Positions 7,221 to 15,038 of a DNA stretch of 36,613 bases are shown in pieces. The DNA comes from Candidatus Altarchaeum sp. (GTDB lineage Archaea; Altiarchaeota; Altiarchaeia; Altiarchaeales; Altiarchaeaceae). The stretch is taken from the NCBI GenBank assembly GCA_018260615.1, contig JAGWDQ010000096.1:1-36613 (forward strand), given 5' to 3'. The position numbers and the translations under genes are program-made. Below the pieces are notes generated by a model, which made no database searches, was not told the origin of the DNA, and saw only the letters and a list, made by a program, of their open reading frames with translations. The stretch's first letter is position 1; each line of letters opens with the position of its first letter.

Positions 7221-7478
7221 TTAAGATAATTTTTCAGTAACAACAAAGGCAACATTTTTTCCTGTTCTTCTGCATTCTGCCGCCCTGACATTGTCTCCTA
7301 CCTTTACATCCAAATTTTCCGGAACTCTTGCTAAAATTTTTGTCCTTGCTTTTGAATATCTTTCATACTTCCTGATTTTGACAAGACGGTCATTTCTTAT
7401 ACATATTACTTTCTTTGCTTTTGCACTAACTACAACTCCGTCAATATTTTTGCCCCTGACTGACAATTTTTCTGCCAT
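7221..7478 (-). CDS. rpsQ: Ribosomal protein S17 (uS17)
   Basis: 85-residue archaeal uS17, an OB-fold 30S protein that binds 16S rRNA early in assembly. It opens with SVRGKNIDGVVVSAKAKKVI and contains KYERYSKARTKILARVPENL and GDNVRAAECRRTGK, the family core. It is the last gene of the minus-strand ribosomal operon. In most archaea L14 follows S17; here tRNA-Arg on the other strand and repeats follow, so the operon is cut at this point. Confidence 0.93.
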   Translation of the reverse strand: MAEKLSVRGKNIDGVVVSAKAKKVICIRNDRLVKIRKYERYSKARTKILARVPENLDVKVGDNVRAAECRRTGKNVAFVVTEKLS

Positions 7479-7549
7479 TTTTTAATATATTATTTTTAAA
7501 AGTTAATTAAATTTAAATAAATAAAATCTGAATAAATTAGAAATACAAA

Positions 7550-7837
7550 TTAAAATTTAAAAGAAATTTTATGACGTTTTTTAATTCGTTCTTCGGGTCT
7601 GCCTGACATTAAATTCCCGTCTATTTTAACAACACTTCCATCATCTAATTGTGCTATGAGTATTATTGAATTCTTCGGAAACATTTTTATGTTGTTGTTG
7701 CTGTCTTTAATCAGAAACACATTTCTTGTTTCACTATGAACCTTGCCCTGCATTTTGTAACTTTCACCGCTTACTGGCAGGACATCAACATCAAGACCTG
7801 TCATTTCATGCCTCAAAATATTATACGGATTTCTCAT
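7550..7837 (-). CDS. rnp1: Ribonuclease P protein component 1 (Rpp29/Pop4)
   Basis: 95 residues from the ATG at 7837; the longer frame begins at a TTG four codons upstream and the family normally starts near NPYNILRHEMTGL, so the ATG is preferred. Rpp29 is a Sm-like beta-barrel subunit of archaeal RNase P that supports 5' maturation of tRNAs. Family features are the N-terminal LRHEMTGL helix, GKVHSETRNVFLI, and the closing MSGRPEERIKKRHKISFK. Its place between aIF1 and S17 is the standard archaeal order. Confidence 0.9.
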   Translation of the reverse strand: MRNPYNILRHEMTGLDVDVLPVSGESYKMQGKVHSETRNVFLIKDSNNNIKMFPKNSIILIAQLDDGSVVKIDGNLMSGRPEERIKKRHKISFKF

Positions 7838-7887
7838 GTTAAAATACAAAAATCAAAGGGCTAAAACACCACATAAAAATTACTTTT

Positions 7888-8229
7888 TTACTTTTTTTTT
7901 CTGGGAGGTCTCTCTTTTTTCGGAGGTCTGTCTTTAACATCTATCTTCTCTTTTGGAAAACCCAACGCTGTCAGGGCGTCTTCTATTTTGCTTTTATGAT
8001 CTCCCTGCAGTTCAATAATATTTCCTTCTCTTATTGTTCCTCCGCAGCCCAGCCGCCTTTTAATTTCTCTTGCAGTATTTTCTATATTTTCTTTATCTAT
8101 TCCGTCTATAATTGTCACCACCTTACGGTACTTCCTGTTATCAAATGACACAAATATTCCCTCTGTTGTTTTTATCTCCTTACAAACACACAACTCTTCG
8201 GGAAGTCCGCACTTAGGACAAATAGCCAT
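7888..8229 (-). CDS. Translation initiation factor aIF1 (SUI1)
   Basis: 113-residue SUI1/eIF1 protein, which monitors start-codon selection on the 30S subunit. It carries the N-terminal zinc knuckle typical of many archaeal members (C4, C7, C14, C16 in CPKCGLPEELCVC). The SUI1 core includes VVTIIDGIDKENIENTAREIKRRLGCGGTI and IELQGDHKSKIEDALTALGF (each partial motif clear). The tail (RPPKKERPPRKKK) is an added basic extension that could contact rRNA. It sits between L29 and Rpp29 as in other archaea. Confidence 0.92.
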   Translation of the reverse strand: MAICPKCGLPEELCVCKEIKTTEGIFVSFDNRKYRKVVTIIDGIDKENIENTAREIKRRLGCGGTIREGNIIELQGDHKSKIEDALTALGFPKEKIDVKDRPPKKERPPRKKK

Positions 8230-8256
8230 TGCTTTTTATTTTTTAAAAATTATTGA

Positions 8257-8472
8257 TTATTGGGATTGTTTATTTTTTTCCTTTTCGTGCTTTATTGTGA
8301 GTAATCGTGCAATGGTTCTTTTTATTTCTCTTATTGAGCCGATGGATTCAGACGCAATTCCCGCTGAAATGTCACTTCTTATTTTCATTTTTCTTTTATG
8401 CAGGTCTTTAAGATGCTCTTCCGTATCATCGGCATTCATTTCCCTCAATTCCTTTGCCCTGAGAATAGCCAT
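8257..8472 (-). CDS. rpmC: Ribosomal protein L29 (uL29)
   Basis: 71-residue helical 50S protein found at the polypeptide exit region. It begins MAILRAKELREMNADDTEEHLK and contains the second-helix motif GSIREIKRTIARLLTIKHE, both family-typical. Length is normal. The order S3-L29-aIF1 is the archaeal S10/spc arrangement. Confidence 0.93.
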   Translation of the reverse strand: MAILRAKELREMNADDTEEHLKDLHKRKMKIRSDISAGIASESIGSIREIKRTIARLLTIKHEKEKNKQSQ

Positions 8473-8515
8473 TTGTTAATAAATTAAATTTATAAAGTTA
8501 TTTAAATTAAAAAAT

Positions 8516-9193
8516 TTATTTTTTGTTTTCTGCGGATTGAACTGGCACAAGTTTCTTTTCTGCGGATTGAACTAGTACCGGTATGTTTTTCTTTTGCGGA
8601 GTCCTAAAAATTATCTGGTCGGGAAATTTTAGATCCGGCGGAAGAATATCTACGTTGATACCTATAATCCCCTGTTTTAGTCGTGCCTGTATTTTGGCGT
8701 GCCTTACCATGGTTAAAGGAAAGCCGGTCTTTTTCATATACCCCTTTCTAAATTTTTCCGTGCTTCCCCGCTCACCTTTACCTTTAATTTTTCCCGATAG
8801 TTTTACTTCAACTCCCAATGCACCGTGTGCCATCACAGCATCAACGGCTCTGTGAGCAATTATTCTATATCTGTCTCCTCTTTCAATAGCATCGCCTATT
8901 TCCTCAGCCATAATATTTACATCCAGGTACGGCTCTTTAACCGCCTGAACATCTACATTCGGGTCATCCATCTTAAATTTTTCCTTCAGATCTTCTGTAA
9001 GCATGTTTATTTTAGTTCCCGCATGTCCTATTACCAATGGCGGCCTTTCAACATTAAGGATTATTCTCGTTGAGAGAGAGCCCTTATGAATTTCCATTTT
9101 ACTGTATCCGACCTTCCCCAGGGTACTTTTTACATATCTTTCTATAAACATCCTGTTTTTTCCTTTTTCCATGAATATTTTTTTTACAGACAT
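8516..9193 (-). CDS. rpsC: Ribosomal protein S3 (uS3)
   Basis: 225-residue uS3 at the 30S mRNA entry region. The KH domain is at about 20-90, with PPLVIGHAGTKINMLTEDLK as the GxxG loop region, followed by the conserved C-terminal domain with GALGVEVKLSGKIKGKGERG and GIIGINVDILPPD. The extreme C-terminus holds a tandem duplication (VLVQSAEKK then VPVQSAENKK), visible as a DNA direct repeat near 8527-8575. It starts 2 bases after the L22 stop, suggesting translational coupling. Confidence 0.95.
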   Translation of the reverse strand: MSVKKIFMEKGKNRMFIERYVKSTLGKVGYSKMEIHKGSLSTRIILNVERPPLVIGHAGTKINMLTEDLKEKFKMDDPNVDVQAVKEPYLDVNIMAEEIGDAIERGDRYRIIAHRAVDAVMAHGALGVEVKLSGKIKGKGERGSTEKFRKGYMKKTGFPLTMVRHAKIQARLKQGIIGINVDILPPDLKFPDQIIFRTPQKKNIPVLVQSAEKKLVPVQSAENKK

Positions 9194-9195
9194 TT

Positions 9196-9711
9196 TTATG
9201 TATGAGTTTCTTTTTTCTTTTCTTTCTTATTTTTTTCTATTCTTTTTTCTTCTTTCATTTCTTCAAGAACAATCTGAATATGTGTAACGCGGGTTGCCCA
9301 TGTGGCCCTTCTTCCGGTTGGTTTTGCCTTTTTTCTCTTTACCCCCTGAAGTGCCTGAATATGTGAAATTATTAAATTTTTTGTATCTATTCCCGGCTTA
9401 TGTTCGGCATTCCTCTCCGCACTCCTTAACAATTTCAGTACCTCTTTACATATTTTTTCAGGATATCTTCCCGGACCGCCTTTTCCACCTATTGCCGAAC
9501 GATGTCCCGCACCTTTACAAAATTTTACATAAGGAATAAAATCCTTAAAGGCAATCACATTGTCTAAATACTTCATTGCGTTCTCCATTTTCATTCCCTT
9601 TATTGCTCTTACTACATTTACCGACGCCTTAAATGAAACATCCAAATCCTTTCCGCATACTTTTACCGCTTTTTCAGGCGTCTTTGAAATATAAGTATAA
9701 CCAATTTCCAT
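9196..9711 (-). CDS. rplV: Ribosomal protein L22 (uL22)
   Basis: 171-residue archaeal uL22, which lines the 50S exit tunnel. It contains KASVNVVRAIKGMKMENAMK, GKGGPGRYPEKICKEVLKLL and the loop region KRKKAKPTGRRATWATRVTH. The C-terminal tail is a K/E-rich extension (EEKRIEKNKKEKKKETHT). A 92-base gap separates it from S19 and contains a 21-bp tandem repeat. Confidence 0.94.
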   Translation of the reverse strand: MEIGYTYISKTPEKAVKVCGKDLDVSFKASVNVVRAIKGMKMENAMKYLDNVIAFKDFIPYVKFCKGAGHRSAIGGKGGPGRYPEKICKEVLKLLRSAERNAEHKPGIDTKNLIISHIQALQGVKRKKAKPTGRRATWATRVTHIQIVLEEMKEEKRIEKNKKEKKKETHT

Positions 9712-9721
9712 CTTTATAGTA

Positions 9722-9763
9722 TAATTATTGTTGTGTTTGTGTTAATTATTGTAGTGTTTGTGT
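9722..9763. repeat. Two tandem 21-bp repeats between rpsS and rplV
   Basis: Two units of TAATTATTGTTGTGTTTGTGT (second with one change, TTG to TAG) lie head to tail at 9722-9742 and 9743-9763 in the S19-L22 gap. The unit length equals that of the repeats at 2053-2115 but the sequence differs. Confidence 0.75.
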
Positions 9764-9803
9764 TGTATTTATTATATTTTGATATTCTCTTTATTTATTT
9801 AGT

Positions 9804-10220
9804 TTACTTCCTCAGGGATGTAAATTTAGACCCTCTTGTAGCACCGAGACCCGCTGCACTATGTTTTACTGTCTTTCTTGTCATAACGAATTCTCCCAGA
9901 TAATGTCCTATCATTTCAGATGTAATTTCAACAGGTATAAAAGCAGTATTTACGCTATCCTTGCCCCCTCTGTATACTGCTACTTTCGCTCCGACCATTT
10001 CAGGAAGTATTGGCATATCCCGCGAATGTGTTTTTATTACCTTGTTTTTGTTCGTTGTTAATGTTTTTCTTATTTTCAACAGTAATTTTCTTCTTGGTTC
10101 ATCTAAACCTCTGTTTAACACCCTTCTTATTCTTGCAGGCATAACCTTTGCAAGTTCATCCATAGACAGTGCTTTTAACTGGTCCGTTGTTTTTCCCCTG
10201 TAATTAAATATTCTCGCCAT
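9804..10220 (-). CDS. rpsS: Ribosomal protein S19 (uS19)
   Basis: 138-residue archaeal/eukaryotic-type uS19 of the 30S head. The long N-terminal part (YRGKTTDQLKALSMDELAKV) is the archaeal extension; the core has THSRDMPILPEMVGAKVAVY and IGHYLGEFVMTRKTVKHSAAGLG, ending in a basic tail. Length is normal for archaea. Confidence 0.95.
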   Translation of the reverse strand: MARIFNYRGKTTDQLKALSMDELAKVMPARIRRVLNRGLDEPRRKLLLKIRKTLTTNKNKVIKTHSRDMPILPEMVGAKVAVYRGGKDSVNTAFIPVEITSEMIGHYLGEFVMTRKTVKHSAAGLGATRGSKFTSLRK

Positions 10221-10271
10221 TTTTGAAAATCAGATAAATTTTATAAATAAATTTTACTATTAACTGAAATT

Positions 10272-10991
10272 TTATGCCCTTTTCTTTTTTCCGCTTCTTT
10301 TTGCAGCAATAAGTCCAACCTTTGCACCTGGCGGAGCATTTCTGCTTACTGTTGTAGAATGTCCAAGTCGCGGTTCTTTTCCACCGTGCGGGTGATTAAC
10401 TGCGTTCATTGAGACACCTTTGATGTTCGGATATTTCTTGCCTCTTGTTTTATGCTTGTAATAATTTGTTCCTGCACGAATTAATGGTTTTATGACTCTT
10501 CCCATAGCGGCAACCCTTCCGATAGTAACAATGCTGTTAAGAGAAATAAGTTTATTCTTCTTTGAAGGCAAAGTAATTTTTCCGTTATTTCCAACTCCTT
10601 CTACAAAAGTTATGGATGTACCGCTTGTTCTTGCCATACGGTAATTACCATATTGAACATTACATATCTGCGTCCCCGGACTGACACTCTTTAACATAGT
10701 TATATCCCCGACAGACGGTTCTGCATTTATTCCGATTTTTATGTGCTGTCCTACATAAAGTCCATCAACTGCAATAACATAAATTTCTCTCAAGTCCTCT
10801 GTCAAAATTTTTGCCAAAGGTGCCGTATGAATCTGATCTTTAATTATATCAACAACCTGTCCCATAATTGTCTTTCCATCTCCGAAAATTCCCATAATCT
10901 GCGAATAATCAACTCTGTTACTTCTAAATGACTTTGATCTCCATACACTGCTGCCTTTCCCCCTTCTTTGGCATTGTAAATTTTTTGGCAT
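10272..10991 (-). CDS. rplB: Ribosomal protein L2 (uL2)
   Basis: 239-residue uL2, a core 50S protein near the peptidyl-transferase centre. It begins with RRGKGSSVWRSKSFRSNRV. The OB and SH3 parts include TAPLAKILTEDLREIYVIA and GTSITFVEGVGNNGKITLPS; the conserved C-terminal motif NAVNHPHGGKEPRLGHSTTV carries the histidine important for peptidyl-transfer activity. Length is normal. Confidence 0.96.
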   Translation of the reverse strand: MPKNLQCQRRGKGSSVWRSKSFRSNRVDYSQIMGIFGDGKTIMGQVVDIIKDQIHTAPLAKILTEDLREIYVIAVDGLYVGQHIKIGINAEPSVGDITMLKSVSPGTQICNVQYGNYRMARTSGTSITFVEGVGNNGKITLPSKKNKLISLNSIVTIGRVAAMGRVIKPLIRAGTNYYKHKTRGKKYPNIKGVSMNAVNHPHGGKEPRLGHSTTVSRNAPPGAKVGLIAAKRSGKKKRA

Positions 10992-11073
10992 TTTTGATTT
11001 ATTAAAAATATTTGAGCGTAAGCGAAATTATCTTAAATTAATTGAATAAATTTTTACAGTTTTTTAAATTTTA

Positions 11074-11322
11074 TTATATTGCTCCGAATCTTGATGCAAT
11101 ATCTACCGCCGAATATTCCGGCATGAGTTTCGCATAAACCTTTTTCATTCCGTGAATGATTGTGGTATTAACTTTTATTACCTTTATTTTATAGTCCTTT
11201 TCCAACTCTTCTTTAATTTGTTTTTTTGTTGCATTAATATCAACAGCAAATGAAAGTGCATTATTTTTTTCCCTTAAATTTACTGCCTTTTCCCCCATCA
11301 GCGGATAAAGTATAACTCCCAT
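11074..11322 (-). CDS. rplW: Ribosomal protein L23 (uL23)
   Basis: 82-residue uL23 located at the exit tunnel where chaperones and SRP dock. It contains LYPLMGEKAVNLREKNNALS at the start, ATKKQIKEELEKDYKIKVIK in the middle and KKVYAKLMPEYSAVDIASRF at the end. Short archaeal length is normal. It lies 15 bases after L4. The 82-base gap to L2 contains a degenerate family B tail (ATTTGAGCGTAAGCG near 11008-11030). Confidence 0.93.
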   Translation of the reverse strand: MGVILYPLMGEKAVNLREKNNALSFAVDINATKKQIKEELEKDYKIKVIKVNTTIIHGMKKVYAKLMPEYSAVDIASRFGAI

Positions 11323-11337
11323 CTTAATTAAATTTTT

Positions 11338-12003
11338 TTAAATTTTTAAATTTTCAATTGCCTTTTTTGTCCATAATACATTGTCAATTAATTCGGATCC
11401 CAGGACAAAGTCCTTCACCTGTAAATCCGATACATTCCTGACTTTGATAAAATCAATATTTCTTGCCGTAACATCGTTATCATCAACAACAAATAAAATT
11501 TTCCTAGCATTGATTATATTTTTTTCTTTAAGTAAATTTATGAAATTGAGCACATCCTTTGTTTTTTTTAAATTTTCAACCTCATCACTGATAACTGCGA
11601 ATTTTGCATTTGCAATTGCAGAATACATTGCTAATTGATATTCTTTTTTGTTTATCTTCTTTATTAAGACCTTATTAACTTCCGGAGGATGTGCCGCCCT
11701 TCCGCCAACTGACTCGGGAACTCTTCTGACCCTTCCGAGTCCGCCTTTTGCTAATTTTTCTCTTGGTTTCCTTGAAATTGCCTTGCCTACTGTTACTCTA
11801 AATGACCTTTGTCTGTTTGCAAAATAGTCGGCACTTGTTCTTAAGCCCGCTAACGGATCCCTTCCCTGCGGCTGAAATTCCATTGATAACTCCGAAACCA
11901 CCGCTCTTTGAATTATGTCGGGCCTTGACGGAGTGTTAAAAATTTCACCGAGTGTTACTGTTTCAACAACCTCGCCATTTAAACCATAAACCTTTGCATC
12001 CAT
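11338..12003 (-). CDS. rplD: Ribosomal protein L4 (uL4)
   Basis: 221-residue archaeal uL4, whose extended loop reaches the exit tunnel. The loop region GRDPLAGLRTSADYFANRQR and KGGLGRVRRVPESVGGRAAH is clear, followed by PPEVNKVLIKKINKKEYQLA and the Rossmann-like C-terminal half ending with VLWTKKAIENLKI. It is somewhat shorter than the roughly 250 residues I recall for many archaeal homologues. It lies between L3 and L23 in the conserved order. Confidence 0.94.
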   Translation of the reverse strand: MDAKVYGLNGEVVETVTLGEIFNTPSRPDIIQRAVVSELSMEFQPQGRDPLAGLRTSADYFANRQRSFRVTVGKAISRKPREKLAKGGLGRVRRVPESVGGRAAHPPEVNKVLIKKINKKEYQLAMYSAIANAKFAVISDEVENLKKTKDVLNFINLLKEKNIINARKILFVVDDNDVTARNIDFIKVRNVSDLQVKDFVLGSELIDNVLWTKKAIENLKI

Positions 12004-12058
12004 TGTGATTTAATAATTTTTAATAATTACTTTAACAATTAAATTTATTTTAAATTTA

Positions 12059-13033
12059 TCATACTATTATTTCTTTTAAGTCGTATTTTTCGTTTGTTTC
12101 TGTATTATACGGATTGAAAGACAAACCGATTATCCTTTTTGTTGTGCCCGGAACGGAACCTTTTACCAGCATATACTTTGTATTTAAAACGCCGAAATTT
12201 AAAAACCCCCCTTTCGGAGTTATGTTTTCGTTTGAAATTTTAAGTAACAGTTTATTCAGTTCTGTTCTCTGATGATAGCCCGTTTGTCCCGCCTGCGGTG
12301 CTCTCCATGAAGTATGTCGTGGTGTGACCGGATTTAAAGGACAGTGTCTTCTTTTTCCGGTTACTTTCCTGCCCTGTGTTATAATTCCCCATCGTTTAAC
12401 AGCACCCTGCCATCCCTTTCCTTTCGTAACGCCGCTAACGGCAATTAATGTATTTTCTTTAAATGTATTATCAACATTTATTTCCTTTCCGAAATTTTCT
12501 TTTGCAAAATTTATCTGGCTGTTAAGGTCACCTCCTATTGGAATTTCCAGTATGTCAGGTTTTTTCTTTATCTTCAGCAATCTCGGATTTGTACAACAAA
12601 GCAGTCGGACTTCCTCAATTCCATCCCTGTTTTTTTCTATTTCCTCAAATTTTTTTGAAATTGTCTCACTGCTGTTGTTTTTGGATAAATTTATCGCTCT
12701 GCTTAAGTCCTTATCCTGTTTTTCTGAAATTATATCTGTGTAAGGCATTAAATTTAAGTAGGGTCTGTGATAAAATCTGATGCCAAAGACCTTTAACGGA
12801 GGTGTTGCTATAATTGTGCACGGAATTGCCACATTTAACTTGCCTGTCGGTGAATTCGGAGTATTATCTGTCGCCATAATCTGTGCCATTCCGACCTTAT
12901 AGCCCGCAAATCCCGATGGAATTGTTCCTAAATTTTTATCATCTCTCTTTTTAATTTTTGGTACTACTCTGCTTGCTCTTTGTCTGGGACTGTATGCTAA
13001 TGAACCTCGTCTTGGTTTCGTCTTTTTTGCCAT
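12059..13033 (-). CDS. rplC: Ribosomal protein L3 (uL3)
   Basis: 324-residue archaeal uL3, the first gene of the cluster and an initiator of 50S assembly. Motifs include the N-terminal PRRGSLAYSPRQRASRVVPK, AVSGVTKGKGWQGAVKRWGI, and HCPLNPVTPRHTSWRAPQAG with GQTGYHQRTELNKLLLKI. Full length. The 159-base divergent gap to the J-domain gene should hold the promoter of the ribosomal operon; AT content is too uniform to pick a box. Confidence 0.95.
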   Translation of the reverse strand: MAKKTKPRRGSLAYSPRQRASRVVPKIKKRDDKNLGTIPSGFAGYKVGMAQIMATDNTPNSPTGKLNVAIPCTIIATPPLKVFGIRFYHRPYLNLMPYTDIISEKQDKDLSRAINLSKNNSSETISKKFEEIEKNRDGIEEVRLLCCTNPRLLKIKKKPDILEIPIGGDLNSQINFAKENFGKEINVDNTFKENTLIAVSGVTKGKGWQGAVKRWGIITQGRKVTGKRRHCPLNPVTPRHTSWRAPQAGQTGYHQRTELNKLLLKISNENITPKGGFLNFGVLNTKYMLVKGSVPGTTKRIIGLSFNPYNTETNEKYDLKEIIV

Positions 13034-13192
13034 CTTTTGTATTTTTTGAATATTTTGAATATAATAATTAAAATTTGAATAATAATTAGGAAAGGAGATA
13101 TTAAAACTGATTTAAATTTTGGTTTTTATTTTTGGGAAAATTTATAAAATGTCTAATTATAAACTTAAAAATTATATAAATAACTTTGAGAA

Positions 13193-13912
13193 ATGAATGA
13201 GGCCAACTATTATAAAATTTTAGGAATAAGCAGGAATGCAACAAAGGACGATATTAAGCAGGCATACAGAAAACTGGCGATGCTGTATCATCCTGACAGA
13301 GCATCCGCTGACATGAAAAAGATAAATGAGGAAAAATTTAAAGGAATAGCTGAAGCGTATGCCGTATTAAGCAATGATGAAAAAAAGATACAATATGATG
13401 AATTTGAACGGGGCAGGGATGAAAGAATAAAAGCCGAAGGAGAAAGAAGAGCATGGGAGGAAAGAATAAGAACCGAAAGAGGAAACGGGAGAATGGCCGG
13501 GCAAAGGCAAAACAGAGGAGTATATGTTCATACATCAGCAGGTCAGGGTAATTTTTTTTCAGTCATCTTACTCTGTGCCGGCCTGCTCGTTTTAGGTAAT
13601 AATATTGTCGCAGCAATATTTGGGGGAATAATATTCTCATTTATTATTGTGAAAATTGCCAAAATAACAAATCACAATTATTTTATATTGTTTGTAATGA
13701 TTTTGGTAGGGCTTGTTGCTTTGGAGATTAATACAATTGCTGCAATTGCAGCAGGCGTAATATTCACACTTGTTGCCATAATATTTAAGTCGGTTTTTTC
13801 CTTTATGCTGATATGCGGAGGGCTTGTTATTTTGGGAATTGATATTATCCCTGCACTTGGAGCTGCTTTAATATTCATCGCTGCCGGCAAAATATTCAAA
13901 ACAAAACGATAA
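13193..13912 (+). CDS. J-domain membrane protein
   Basis: 239 residues. The N-terminal J domain (about 4-70) begins [20 protein letters not shown] and has the HPD tripeptide (YHPDRAS, about 34-36) that stimulates Hsp70 ATPase. A basic and Glu-rich linker (about 75-115) follows, then about four to five hydrophobic segments (roughly 118-136, 139-152, 158-176, 180-197, 200-225). It lacks the zinc and client-binding domains of true DnaJ, so it is a type III (J-domain-only) co-chaperone that could recruit DnaK to the membrane. It is divergent from the ribosomal operon. Confidence 0.85.
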   Translation: MNEANYYKILGISRNATKDDIKQAYRKLAMLYHPDRASADMKKINEEKFKGIAEAYAVLSNDEKKIQYDEFERGRDERIKAEGERRAWEERIRTERGNGRMAGQRQNRGVYVHTSAGQGNFFSVILLCAGLLVLGNNIVAAIFGGIIFSFIIVKIAKITNHNYFILFVMILVGLVALEINTIAAIAAGVIFTLVAIIFKSVFSFMLICGGLVILGIDIIPALGAALIFIAAGKIFKTKR

Positions 13913-14321
13913 ATTTTATCGCCAAAACAAATTTTTAAACAAAAAACATATTGATAAATTGCATAAAATATAAAATGTAACTATTCAGCCACCCAAAAAA
14001 GTAAGAGTAAATTTTCCTCCATAAATCCATTAATTTTTATTTTTTTGTGTGCAATTTTAAACTTGTTTAAAATACACGATTTTCAAAATCGCAGAGATTT
14101 TGAAAAGACACGAACGAAGTGAGTGGAACGGAGTGAGAGTATAATTAATTATTTCATGAAAGTTTATGTTGATTGAAAACAAATTTATTTAAAAATCCAA
14201 TTATTAAAACTCAACCATTAATTGTATGGATAAGTGAGATTAGAAATAGCGAAAGAAAGTTTAAAGTTTTATTATAGCCCCATACTTAATTTATATTATC
14301 AGTTTTATACCTCTTACAAAA
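13913..14321 (+). repeat. Intergenic region with a family B element and boundary motif
   Basis: No gene is visible. GTAACTATTCAG (13977-13988) is followed by CCACCCAAAAAAG, then at 14066-14137 by TTTAAAATACACG, the hairpin CAAAATC-GCAGA-GATTTTG, and GACACGAACGAAGTGAGTGG. This block is nearly identical to the minus-strand block at 4095-4165, and the stem differences are compensatory. The remaining 180 bases before the TIR gene are plain AT-rich sequence that must contain its promoter. Confidence 0.7.
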
Positions 14322-14780
14322 ATGAATATATTTATAACTTATAATACAAAAGATAAGAAGATTGTTGAGGCACTAAAGAGCAACCTTAACTTATTTTTAG
14401 GTCTAAAAACAAATATATTTGTAAATGATACGTTGTCAGGAAAATCACTTTCAGAAAAAATCAGGAAAACCATAGGCGATTCAGATATAGTTATTGTCTT
14501 ACTAACAAAGAAAGGAAGTAAATCCATAAGTGTGAATCAGGAAATGAGTTATGCTAAAAGTGCAGGGAAGAAAATAATTCCCATCGTGGAGAAAGGTGTT
14601 AACACAGCAGGCATGCCGGAAGATATAGAATATATACTTTTTGACAGAACGAACCCCTTAAATTCTATAGAAAAAAGTACACAAATTTTAGAAAATTTAA
14701 AAACAGAAAAAGAAATATTATCTTTGATAATATCAACAATTCTTTTTATTATGGTTATAGAATCAACAGGCAAAAAATGA
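14322..14780 (+). CDS. TIR-domain protein with C-terminal membrane helix
   Basis: 152 residues. The TIR domain (about 1-110) opens MNIFITYNTKDKKIVEALKS and continues with FVNDTLSGKSLSEKIRKTI, SDIVIVLLTKKGSKS and SVNQEMSYAKSAGKKIIPIV. E74 in VNQEMSY sits where NAD-cleaving TIR domains have their catalytic glutamate, so NADase activity is possible. A hydrophobic helix (about 132-147) ends the protein, suggesting membrane tethering. The stop overlaps the next start by four bases (ATGA), placing it in an operon with the antitoxin-like gene and vapC. A role in defence or cell-death signalling is inference. Confidence 0.85.
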   Translation: MNIFITYNTKDKKIVEALKSNLNLFLGLKTNIFVNDTLSGKSLSEKIRKTIGDSDIVIVLLTKKGSKSISVNQEMSYAKSAGKKIIPIVEKGVNTAGMPEDIEYILFDRTNPLNSIEKSTQILENLKTEKEILSLIISTILFIMVIESTGKK

Positions 14781-15037
14781 ATACTGTGCAATATGCAGAC
14801 ATAAATATAAACAGGCGGTTTATACTGGAAAATAAAGAGAAAATAAGAGAGGCAAGAAAAATGGTAGAAGGATGGATATGTGGAATTTTCAGGGAGATAT
14901 ATCCATCAATCCATCTATATCGGCGCGAAGCTGTTGATCCCTGGAAGGACTTCTTCCGGATAGGTGAAAGGATAAGTAAGAAAAAAAGTAAAATTAAAAC
15001 GCCCGGCTGGGAGATTGTCTCTGAAATGAGAAGATAA
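14777..15037 (+). CDS. Putative antitoxin partner of the adjacent PIN toxin
   Basis: 86 residues with no recognised fold. It overlaps the TIR gene by four bases and ends one base before the vapC ATG, the spacing of an antitoxin-toxin pair. The N-terminal half is charged and helical (ENKEKIREARKMVEGWICGI). The C-terminal tail PGWEIVSEMRR resembles the short tails by which VapB-type antitoxins enter the PIN active site, but no RHH, AbrB or PHD DNA-binding domain can be seen. The middle (YRREAVDPWKDFFRIGERI) is unfamiliar. Antitoxin function is inferred from position. Confidence 0.65.
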   Translation: MNTVQYADININRRFILENKEKIREARKMVEGWICGIFREIYPSIHLYRREAVDPWKDFFRIGERISKKKSKIKTPGWEIVSEMRR

Positions 15038-15038
15038 A

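Noticed and set aside
7838..7849. TTG start extending Rpp29 by four codons
   Set aside because: The ATG at 7837 matches the usual family start and no ribosome-binding site favours the TTG.
12324..12743. 139-codon open frame antisense to L3
   Set aside because: It is a shadow of a clear rplC coding sequence; no family features.
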